This document shows positions 1 through 5,553 of a stretch of 6,038 nt of DNA, piece by piece. The notes under the pieces are model-generated. The model was not told the origin of the DNA. It saw only the letters and a program-made list of their open reading frames with translations, and did not search any database. Origin of the DNA: CAYNNQ01 sp964398785 (GTDB lineage: Bacteria; Desulfobacterota; Desulfovibrionia; Desulfovibrionales; Desulfonatronovibrionaceae); assembly GCA_964398785.1 (NCBI GenBank), contig CAYNNQ010000067.1:1-6038 (forward strand), written 5' to 3'. Position numbers and translations under genes: made by a program. How positions within the stretch are numbered: position 1 is the stretch's first letter; the number at the start of each line of letters is the position of its first letter.

Positions 1-187
1 TTAAACCTTGTTTTTGGGTGCTATGTATATCCAAAATGACAATGCCGGCTTCGCTTTGTTCAACTTCCGAGATGACCTGTTCCATCTCTTTGCACTTGTA
101 TACCTGAAAACCGGAGTCTTCAAGTTTGCGCAACATTTTATCTAGAAACAGGTTGTCTGTTTCAATAAGGAAAAGTTTGGTAGACAT
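1..187 (-). CDS. Divergent receiver-domain (response regulator) protein, 5' part only
   Basis: The gene starts at an ATG at 187 and is open to the left window edge, giving the first 62 residues. They fit the first three beta strands of a CheY-like receiver. The N-terminal strand LFLIETDN stands where VDDD-type acidic residues normally lie, and the strand IVILD carries Asp53 as the predicted phosphorylation site. A Gly follows eight residues after it, as in LDxxMPxxxG. Two features are unusual: the acidic pair reads E9-T10 with D11 next, so one position is not acidic, and the usual Pro four residues after Asp53 is Thr57. A weak GGATGG lies about 9 bases upstream of the start. Any output domain (HTH, HD-GYP, kinase) would lie beyond base 1 and cannot be seen. 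Receiver identity is fairly secure; whether it is phosphorylated is not. Confidence 0.82.
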   Translation of the reverse strand, partial: MSTKLFLIETDNLFLDKMLRKLEDSGFQVYKCKEMEQVISEVEQSEAGIVILDIHSTQKQGL

Positions 188-225
188 CTATTCACGCCAT
201 CCATGCTGGTTATATTCCTCTGAAA

Positions 226-245
226 AAAGTATTCTTGTATACTTT
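226..245. repeat. 7-bp inverted repeat upstream of receiver gene
   Basis: AAAGTAT and ATACTTT form perfect 7-bp arms around a 6-base spacer (TCTTGT). It lies about 40 bases upstream of the receiver gene's start codon. On the minus strand the right arm runs into extra Ts, so a weak AT-only hairpin is possible, but the position suits an operator better. Nothing identifies the binding protein. Confidence 0.4.
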
Positions 246-359
246 GTCTTTATCATTATTAGTTTTTTCAAGGGTCCATGGGAACTGAATGGCTTTGGTC
301 CGAGTTGTATGTCCGGCGTCCACCTACATTGGTTTCGAAAAAAAATGTCTGTTGATGAT

Positions 360-400
360 CTGTCTGCAAGAATCTTGTTGCAGGCAGTTTTAAGTTCATA
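360..400. repeat. Intergenic hairpin element, copy 1
   Basis: CTGTCTGCAA (360-369) and TTGCAGGCAG (378-387) form a 10-bp stem, with one G:U pair in plus-strand RNA, around an 8-base loop. TTTTAAGTT and a second TAAGTTTT follow on the plus side. Read on the plus strand it resembles a weak factor-independent terminator; on the minus strand one pair is a C:A mismatch. The 19 bases 378-396 match 6010-6028 at 18 positions, so this is a repeated element. It lies 122 bases downstream of the membrane-protein gene and 173 bases upstream of the receiver gene. Confidence 0.6.
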
Positions 401-508
401 AGTTTTATGTAAAATCAGAAGGTTGCAAAATTTAACCTGTACATTTAACTCCGGACTTGGACTTTTTGCAGATGCCTCTGTTGATGTGGGCGCCGGATAT
501 AAGCTCGG

Positions 509-916
509 TTATCCAAGTACGCCTTCCGTTTTGAGATGCCGGGCGTAAAAGCATACAGCCATTAGTATCATGTAGCCCAGAATAACTCCTGCTAGCCCCC
601 GCGAACCGGCAAGTAAAGGGTCCGACTCCAAGGAGAAGTGTACTGCGGCATTTATTAGGCTAATGCCCAATATGGAACAAAACAGGGTGTAGGCCTTTTG
701 TCTCAATCGGAATAGAGACAGAGCGGCTACAATATTCAAGAAAGGGATTATTCCCCATAGACTCCAGCTTAGCGCTTTGTGCTTCGTTTCCATTTGTATT
801 TGTCCGGGAGAAAACACGATACCCAGCAAAGAAAATAGGCTGACTATGCCGGAGAACAAATAAAAGGCACTGATGATCCAAACCCATAAAGGCCGTTTTC
901 TTGTAAAAGCATGCAT
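509..916 (-). CDS. Unrecognised small four-helix membrane protein
   Basis: I do not recognise a family. From the ATG at 916 the product is 135 residues with four likely membrane helices, at about 10-35, 50-69, 75-95 and 107-125. The N-terminus is basic (TRKRP) and a basic RLRQK segment follows helix 2, suggesting a cytoplasmic N-terminus and a cytoplasmic loop. No conserved catalytic or metal-binding motif is visible. An in-frame ATG lies two codons earlier at 922, but the only Shine-Dalgarno-like sequence, AGGG at 923-926, directly abuts it, whereas it is 6 bases from the ATG at 916, so 916 is preferred. The gene follows the response regulator by about 30 bases on the same strand and is probably co-transcribed with it. 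It may be a membrane partner of that signalling or transport module, but this is inferred from position only. Confidence 0.78.
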   Translation of the reverse strand: MHAFTRKRPLWVWIISAFYLFSGIVSLFSLLGIVFSPGQIQMETKHKALSWSLWGIIPFLNIVAALSLFRLRQKAYTLFCSILGISLINAAVHFSLESDPLLAGSRGLAGVILGYMILMAVCFYARHLKTEGVLG

Positions 917-949
917 AATCATCCCTAAAAGGAAATTTACAGGATCGGT

Positions 950-1393
950 TTACCTGGAGCGCCTGGAGTATGAGGAAACGGCATTTTCTACCGCTCGGTC
1001 CCTGATCTTTTGTTCATGGTCCCATTTCTTCTGGGCTACTTCGTATATCTTTTCCATTAAGTCCTCTATCTCGCATGGCTTCATAAGATAATCGTAGGCT
1101 CCGAGTTTCATGCCTTCCACCGCAGACTGCACGGTAGCGTTGCCGGTGAGCATTATTACTTCTATAAGCGGAGCTATCTCCTTGATCTTTTTTAGAGTCT
1201 CCACCCCATCTATACCGGGCATTTTAACATCCAGTATGATTACATCCAGGTTGAGGTTCTTTTGGAGCTTTTCCAATGCTTCTTCTCCGTTGTAGGCGGA
1301 GAGCACTTTTACTTCTCTCGTCTGGAGCCTCTTGGCCATTGTTTCCACAAAATTTTCTTCGTCGTCCACGAGCATTACATAAGGTTTGGCCAT
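950..1393 (-). CDS. Stand-alone CheY-like response regulator with short C-terminal tail
   Basis: The product has 147 residues. A complete receiver domain fills about 1-120 and shows every key position: the acidic pair D10-D11, phosphoacceptor D55 in ILDVKMPGIDG, T83 and K105 followed by Pro. No DNA-binding or enzymatic output domain follows. The last 25 or so residues (KKWDHEQKIRDRAVENAV then SRRSR) are highly charged and probably helical. Such proteins act by binding a partner or passing phosphate in a relay. The sensor kinase is not in the window. The start at 1393 is supported by AAGGAGGG about 7 bases upstream. It lies between the SLC13 transporter (104 bases upstream) and a small membrane protein (about 30 bases downstream), so a role in controlling uptake or its expression is reasonable but inferred. 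A consensus TATAAT upstream suggests it can be transcribed on its own. Confidence 0.95.
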   Translation of the reverse strand: MAKPYVMLVDDEENFVETMAKRLQTREVKVLSAYNGEEALEKLQKNLNLDVIILDVKMPGIDGVETLKKIKEIAPLIEVIMLTGNATVQSAVEGMKLGAYDYLMKPCEIEDLMEKIYEVAQKKWDHEQKIRDRAVENAVSSYSRRSR

Positions 1394-1418
1394 TTCAATC
1401 CCTCCTTGCAGAATAAAG

Positions 1419-1439
1419 CGGAAATTCCGTGATATTATA
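1419..1439 (-). promoter_or_regulatory. Candidate -10 box and palindrome ahead of the response regulator
   Basis: A perfect TATAAT on the minus strand occupies 1434-1439. Just downstream is the 11-base palindrome CGGAAATTCCG (1419-1429), near the predicted transcription start. No good -35 is seen at the right distance (TTCCGG, poor match), so the promoter may need an activator. The palindrome could be an operator. The response-regulator start codon follows 26 bases further on. Confidence 0.42.
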
Positions 1440-1451
1440 TTTCATTAATGG

Positions 1452-1486
1452 CCTGCCGGAAATATATTGGGGTATTTCCCGGCAGG
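1452..1486 (-). terminator. Intercistronic hairpin downstream of the transporter
   Basis: CCTGCCGGAAATA (1452-1464) pairs with TATTTCCCGGCAGG (1473-1486), giving 13 pairs with a single bulged base around an 8-base loop. It begins 12 bases after the transporter stop codon. The stem is stable, but no run of Ts follows on the minus strand. It may therefore be a partial terminator, an mRNA 3'-end stabiliser or a processing site that sets transporter against regulator expression, rather than a strong terminator. Confidence 0.55.
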
Positions 1487-1497
1487 TCCCCTGTTTG

Positions 1498-3105
1498 CTA
1501 CCTTGTGTTCATGAGCACTTCCTTGGCGGTGGACAGGATATCCGGAGGAAATCCCACTATGCTGAAGGTCAGCATAAAGCCGACTACCCAAACAATCACC
1601 AGTGAGATTATGAACAAAAGCAAGCCGTATTTTACGAAATCGATCGGTGCAATTGCCTTTTCTCCGGTGTCCGGATAGGTCCCCAGGCCGTAAACAATAG
1701 CGTTATTCGGCGTGCCCACGATCAAGAAATGGGCGAAAGAAGTGGCGAATGCCACGGCAAGACCGGATGCCCAGGGCTCCCCGGCATGGCCGCTCATAAT
1801 GCCCATGGGTATGACGATCGGGCCCAGAAGGGCGGTTGTTCCTGCATCGGACATAAAGTTGGTCATCAGCCCGGAGAAGGAGGAAAGACCGACCCACAGA
1901 CCGAGTCCCTGGCTCATGCCAGCATAGGTAAGGATATCCAGAACGCTCCGGGCAAGCCATAGAGCAGCCCCGCTTTCCTTGAGAAGAGCGCCCAGAGTAA
2001 GCGCGCCACAGTACATGAACCAGGCGTCCCAGGATATGCCGTGCAGGATCTTTTCCCATTTGGTAGTCCTGAAAATTACCGGGATGGCCAGGGCCAGAAG
2101 GGCGGGGCCGCCGAGTCCGAGGCTGTGACCGCCGAATATCCACAATAGCAGGATAAGCAAAAGCATGCCCAGGGTTACGAATTCCGCATACTTCATTTTG
2201 CCCATTCTTTTTGTTTCCTCTTTTATGGAGGTAAGTCCGGGGGTCAGGTCCTTGTTTTTGATCTTGCGGCTAAAAAGCAGGAGCATGTATACCGCAACTA
2301 TTACTCCCAAAAGGGGAACCATGGGCAGGCCGTATTTCATCCAGGTGAAGAAATCCATGGGCACATTATACTCGTTCCAGAAGCCCATCATTATGACGTT
2401 ACGGCCTCCGGCTGCGGGAGATCCGACTCCCCCGACGTTTAAGGCGAAACAAAGGGAGAAAAGCAAAAACTTGGCCAGCGGTGGATCGTGCTCAATTTGT
2501 CCATTTTTACTATTGGAGGAAACCACACCGAAGTAGACAGCCATCATGACCGGAGTCATGAATGCGCACATGGCATGGGCGGAAATAAAAGAGCCGATAA
2601 CGGACATGCTGATGCACAAAACGAATACGGGCAAATAAAATCCCTTGGTCCAGCCCAGTATCCAGGTGGCCAGTCTCTTGTGCAGCCCCACATCGACTAC
2701 TGCGACTCCCATGGCCAGAACTCCGAGCAAAAACAACGGGGCGTCGCCGGCAAATGATTTTCCGATCATTTCCGTGGGCAGCAGATTGAAAAAGTAGGCC
2801 AGGACCGGCATGAGTATACCGGTCAGCCCGATTGGGATGGCTTCGGTGGCGAAAAAAACAACCGCCATAGGTATAATCCCTAAAACGATCATGGCTTTGT
2901 CCACTGCCTGGGAGGGATCACTTATAATATGCCAGTCCATCATTTTATCCGCGAAGCCCTTTTCCAGAAGCACCTTTTCCAATCCGGAAGGCGGAGGAAT
3001 GAGAAAGCCTATTATTGCAAAGGCCGCCACGCCCAAGATAAACCAAAAGGTTTTATTGGCGAGGATCCCGCCGCCTCCGGAATCCTGGTCGATTTCATGA
3101 CTCAT
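1498..3105 (-). CDS. SLC13/DASS-family anion (dicarboxylate-type) transporter with altered SNT motifs
   Basis: The product has 535 residues, usual for bacterial SLC13 carriers, with about 11-12 hydrophobic segments beginning at residues 19-38. The family's two inverted halves are visible. Half one has ISAHAMCAFMTP (174-185) and later GGVGSPAAGGRN (225-236). Half two has FMSDAGTTALLGP (417-429) and then VGTPNNAIVYG. In characterised members such as VcINDY these positions carry SNT triplets and GTPPN-type loops that bind sodium and the carboxylate substrate. Here the triplets read SAH and SDA, and the first loop lacks TPPN, so substrate and coupling ion cannot be assumed. The start at 3105 has AAGGAGGA about 9 bases upstream. 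The gene has its own candidate promoter and is followed by a hairpin and the response regulator. Assignment to the family is firm; dicarboxylate, sulfate or sulfonate-type substrates all remain possible. Confidence 0.94.
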   Translation of the reverse strand: MSHEIDQDSGGGGILANKTFWFILGVAAFAIIGFLIPPPSGLEKVLLEKGFADKMMDWHIISDPSQAVDKAMIVLGIIPMAVVFFATEAIPIGLTGILMPVLAYFFNLLPTEMIGKSFAGDAPLFLLGVLAMGVAVVDVGLHKRLATWILGWTKGFYLPVFVLCISMSVIGSFISAHAMCAFMTPVMMAVYFGVVSSNSKNGQIEHDPPLAKFLLFSLCFALNVGGVGSPAAGGRNVIMMGFWNEYNVPMDFFTWMKYGLPMVPLLGVIVAVYMLLLFSRKIKNKDLTPGLTSIKEETKRMGKMKYAEFVTLGMLLLILLLWIFGGHSLGLGGPALLALAIPVIFRTTKWEKILHGISWDAWFMYCGALTLGALLKESGAALWLARSVLDILTYAGMSQGLGLWVGLSSFSGLMTNFMSDAGTTALLGPIVIPMGIMSGHAGEPWASGLAVAFATSFAHFLIVGTPNNAIVYGLGTYPDTGEKAIAPIDFVKYGLLLFIISLVIVWVVGFMLTFSIVGFPPDILSTAKEVLMNTR

Positions 3106-3141
3106 GACTAATTGTCCTCCTTGGATTCTAATTTATTTATC

Positions 3142-3172
3142 CCGGCGTGGAAATTTATTTTACCTCCACCGG
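3142..3172 (-). promoter_or_regulatory. Bulged inverted repeat in the transporter leader
   Basis: In the minus-strand leader CCGG-TGGA and TCCA-CG-CCGG can pair as an 8-bp stem with a 2-base bulge around an AT-rich 13-base loop. It lies just downstream of the candidate -10 box, around the expected transcription start. It could be an operator or a leader hairpin; the pairing is modest and may be chance. Confidence 0.3.
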
Positions 3173-3174
3173 CA

Positions 3175-3203
3175 TTTATCCACATAAACCGGCTATCTTT
3201 CAA
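3175..3203 (-). promoter_or_regulatory. Candidate sigma70 promoter for the transporter gene
   Basis: On the minus strand TTGAAA (3198-3203, 5 of 6 to consensus) is separated by exactly 17 bases from GATAAA (3175-3180, 4 of 6). Transcription would start near 3168, leaving a leader of about 60 bases before the transporter start codon. It is the best -35/-10 pair I found in this gap. Confidence 0.5.
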
Positions 3204-3251
3204 TAGTAAGCTTAGCTTGTTATATTTTTCTCAAGACATCAATACCTAGGC

Positions 3252-3271
3252 AAAAAAAATACCAAAAAAAA
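3252..3271. other. Phased A-tracts
   Basis: Two runs of eight As (3252-3259 and 3264-3271) start 12 bases apart, close to one helical turn, which favours local DNA bending. They lie about 50-70 bases upstream of the candidate transporter -35 box, where bent DNA or an UP-like element could assist transcription or bind a nucleoid protein. The role is inferred. Confidence 0.35.
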
Positions 3272-3489
3272 TAATGAATAAATCCTGGTGGTTAAAATAA
3301 TAGATGTTTGTTTTGAACGTAAATAAAACTATTTGAAACATAATGCGGATGAATGCTAAGACATCATGAAACATTTTGAAGCAAAAGTGTGTTTGTAAAG
3401 GGCGGCGGTTTTGCGGATAATAAGGGAGAGAGAGCGGAAGTTTGTGGTGGCCGAGGTTGTAGACTGATAATGTTGGATGATCCGCTTTG

Positions 3490-3515
3490 CCTTTCCTGCC
3501 TCTGAGCGGGAAAGG
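3490..3515. repeat. Imperfect 10-bp inverted repeat
   Basis: CCTTTCCTGC (3490-3499) and GCGGGAAAGG (3506-3515) flank a 6-base loop. Plus-strand RNA pairs fully with one G:U; minus-strand RNA has one mismatch. No T-run follows on the minus strand, so it is not an obvious terminator for the oxidoreductase operon. Confidence 0.45.
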
Positions 3516-3582
3516 AAAAGGACGAACGGAGGAAGCCGGATTGTACATCTGGAATGTTTTTTGGGAGGGGTACTGCCAGCCA

Positions 3583-3622
3583 GGTCCCGGATCTTGCAAT
3601 TCACGGGTATTGATCCGGGACC
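3583..3622 (-). terminator. Perfect 11-bp inverted repeat downstream of the oxidoreductase
   Basis: GGTCCCGGATC (3583-3593) and GATCCGGGACC (3612-3622) are exact reverse complements around an 18-base loop. The element lies 77 bases past the oxidoreductase stop codon and is the strongest stem in the gap. No T-run follows directly on the minus strand, so it could be a 3'-end hairpin, a factor-assisted terminator, part of a small RNA, or an operator with a wide spacer. Calling it a terminator is a guess from position. Confidence 0.4.
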
Positions 3623-3699
3623 GATTTATTTGGACAAGGGGCAATGGGCTTAGTTGAGTATTTTTTATAGATTCGTGGAGTCCAAGTCTTTGTCCGGAA

Positions 3700-5553
3700 T
3701 CAGGTAAAAAGTCGGAGGGAAAAGTCCTCCAAATCCAGCCCGTTTCGGGTCTCTTTTTGTGGATAGCCGGATTCGTCCCATCCACGCAATTTATAATATT
3801 CCCGCAGCATGGTTTGGATTTGATTTTGATCAAAATATTCGCCCTGTTGCGGGCCTTCCGCAATTGGTTCCTGCATGAAGCGCCGGGGCAAACGATCTTC
3901 TGCCGGGTCCAGTCCTTCCCGCAGATTGAAAATCCGGGTCATATCCCAGATTCGCTCGCCTAGCTCATTTATGAATTGCGGGGTAATTTCCCGTCCGGTT
4001 GCTGCCGAGAGCATTGCCGCATAGGTTTCCGGGGCAATTCCGGCGGTGGCGAAATCGCATTTGACCAGCGTATCCGTACCAGCGGAATAATTTTGCATAT
4101 CCACGACCATGGCTGCTTTGCCGTAGGTAGATGTGGGGTCTACTTTCTCTCCCAGGTATTCTCCACCGGTAATTTCTATTGGAGCAGGTAGCCCGCGTTG
4201 ATGACACCCGCCACGGTCCGCGGTCATGAAGGCCAGGCCTGTGCCTAAAGCCCCGCGAGGGCCCCATGCCGGAGTCTCCAGGCCCTTGGTATGCTGTGCG
4301 AAATCCAGGCTGTCCGAACCAAGCTCTTCCGCGGCCCGGCGCACACCTTGGGAGAGAAGGCGGCCCAGCTCGTTTTCCTGAAGAGCGATGCCCCGTATTA
4401 GATATTCCGCTGCCTTGACGTTCCCGAATGTGAGTTCCACTCCGGGCGGATTCTGGATAAGTCCGCGTTCTCCGGCTTCCATGGCGAATCCGACCGCCCC
4501 GCCCGCGGACATGGAGTCCAGTCCGAAACGGTCGCAGAGATTGGTCAGATAGGTCACGGCCCGGATATCGCTGATCCCCAGGTTGGCCCCAAGAAGTCCC
4601 GCAGATTCATATTCTACGATATCCGAGATGGTGCCTGCATACTTGCCTTGCCGTATTGCTCCCATCTTGCTGCAGTGTATGGGGCAGCCCTGGCAGGCCA
4701 GATTGCGTAGCCACAGGTGCTTGGATTGACCCTTGTCCCCGAGTTTTTCCGCCTTTTCAAACCGGCTGCCCTGAAAGTTTCTGGACGGGAAAAGCCCGGT
4801 TTCGTTGGCGAATTCCACGGCGCTGGCCGTTCCGGTCTCCCGCAGGACTTTTATGTCCTCGCTGGCGTTCAGTTCCCGGTTGGCCCGGGCCACGCAAGCA
4901 GCAAACTCTTTGGGCCGGGCGGGACGGACCAGGCGGGAGCCCCGGACGGCCACGGCCTTGAGGTTCTTGGACCCCATTACCGCTCCAGCTCCGCCCCGAC
5001 CGGCCTGGCGGTTGTATTCGCAGCTTAAAAGAGCGTATGGTACCAGGTTTTCACCGGCTGGGCCTATACTGACAATCTTGAGTGTGTTTTCATTGAGTTC
5101 TGCCTTTATCCTTTGATTTGTGCCCAAGGCATCCACACCCTTTAGATGTTCCGCGGATTCAAGGCGTATTTTTTCGTTGTCAATAAATAAATACACAGGC
5201 ATCTTGGCCCGACCGGTTATGATCAGGCCGTCAAATCCGGCATACTTGATTTCCTGACCGAATTCCCCCCCGAAATAGGAGTCCAGGAAAAGTCCGGTCA
5301 GCGGGGATTTTGTAACTGCGCAGGCCCGCATTGATGGGGCATTTGTCCCGGTAAGGGGACCGGTTAAAAACAAGAGGGGGTTATCCGGAGCAAAAGGGTC
5401 CGTACCCGGGGGAAGCAGGTCGTAGAGGAGCTTTACACCGAATCCTTTTCCTCCCACAAATTTTTCCCGCAATTTCTGGGGCAAAGGGATGGTATTCGAT
5501 TGCATGCTGGTAAGATCTACGTGGATAAACCAATTCTGATAGCTCTCAGCCAT
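3700..5553 (-). CDS. aor: Aldehyde:ferredoxin oxidoreductase, tungsten/molybdenum catalytic subunit (AOR family)
   Basis: The product has 617 residues, full length for the family, whose members oxidise aldehydes to acids (or reduce activated acids) with ferredoxin as electron partner, using a tungsten or molybdenum bis-pterin and one [4Fe-4S] cluster. The N-terminal AOR domain shows FVGGKGFG (32-39), LTGPLTGT (63-70) and AGRGGAGAVMGSKNLKAV (184-201). Cluster ligands are C287, C290 and C294 (CxxCxxxC) plus C499. Pterin-contact motifs are D341-x-x-G-L-D346 and D494 to C499. E314/E316 and H451 lie where active-site Glu and His occur in the Pyrococcus enzyme. The C-terminus YYKLRGWDESGYP is typical. 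The start at 5553 has AGGAG about 7 bases upstream and overlaps the ferredoxin gene by 8 bases, implying translational coupling. The true substrate cannot be read from sequence. No cofactor-synthesis or flavin subunit gene is seen nearby. Confidence 0.97.
   Translation of the reverse strand: MAESYQNWFIHVDLTSMQSNTIPLPQKLREKFVGGKGFGVKLLYDLLPPGTDPFAPDNPLLFLTGPLTGTNAPSMRACAVTKSPLTGLFLDSYFGGEFGQEIKYAGFDGLIITGRAKMPVYLFIDNEKIRLESAEHLKGVDALGTNQRIKAELNENTLKIVSIGPAGENLVPYALLSCEYNRQAGRGGAGAVMGSKNLKAVAVRGSRLVRPARPKEFAACVARANRELNASEDIKVLRETGTASAVEFANETGLFPSRNFQGSRFEKAEKLGDKGQSKHLWLRNLACQGCPIHCSKMGAIRQGKYAGTISDIVEYESAGLLGANLGISDIRAVTYLTNLCDRFGLDSMSAGGAVGFAMEAGERGLIQNPPGVELTFGNVKAAEYLIRGIALQENELGRLLSQGVRRAAEELGSDSLDFAQHTKGLETPAWGPRGALGTGLAFMTADRGGCHQRGLPAPIEITGGEYLGEKVDPTSTYGKAAMVVDMQNYSAGTDTLVKCDFATAGIAPETYAAMLSAATGREITPQFINELGERIWDMTRIFNLREGLDPAEDRLPRRFMQEPIAEGPQQGEYFDQNQIQTMLREYYKLRGWDESGYPQKETRNGLDLEDFSLRLFT

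Larger units (their letters stand above)
188..508. other. Intergenic region between receiver gene and membrane-protein gene
   Basis: This 321-base stretch has no convincing gene on either strand. The only long open frame, on the plus strand, needs a TTG start inside the receiver gene and gives an unlikely protein. It holds a 7-bp inverted repeat (226-245), a hairpin element that recurs at the other end of the window (360-400), and a weak 5-bp inverted repeat at 420-438. The receiver gene's promoter should lie here, but no clear -35/-10 pair stands out. Confidence 0.6.
3106..3699. other. Long intergenic region between oxidoreductase and transporter
   Basis: No convincing gene is seen in these 594 bases. 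The minus-strand open frames crossing it lack a ribosome site and resemble no protein family. From the oxidoreductase end it holds an 11-bp perfect inverted repeat (3583-3622), an imperfect 10-bp inverted repeat (3490-3515), an AT-rich stretch with two A8 tracts (3252-3271), and the transporter promoter and leader (3106-3203). The length and the number of inverted repeats leave room for a small RNA or a long regulated upstream region. Confidence 0.65.

Noticed and set aside
126..401. Plus-strand open frame of about 91 codons
   Set aside because: It needs a TTG start inside the receiver gene, has an unlikely amino-acid composition, and its end runs through the repeated hairpin; no family resemblance.
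188..508. Sigma54 (-24/-12) promoter ahead of the receiver gene
   Set aside because: Looked for TGGCAC-N5-TTGC spacing because response-regulator genes of such bacteria often use it; no acceptable match was found here or in the transporter leader.
3356..3604. Minus-strand open frame of about 82 codons in the gap
   Set aside because: No ribosome-binding site before the ATG, low-complexity Ser/Thr/Arg-rich product, no family resemblance.
3246..3863. Minus-strand open frame of about 205 codons beyond the oxidoreductase
   Set aside because: It begins inside the oxidoreductase gene in another frame, runs through the inverted repeats and poly-T block, has no ribosome site and no recognisable protein features.
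4656..5116. Overlapping plus-strand open frames opposite the oxidoreductase
   Set aside because: They are antisense shadows of a GC-rich conserved coding region, rich in Pro, Gly and Arg, whereas the minus strand encodes an unmistakable AOR protein.
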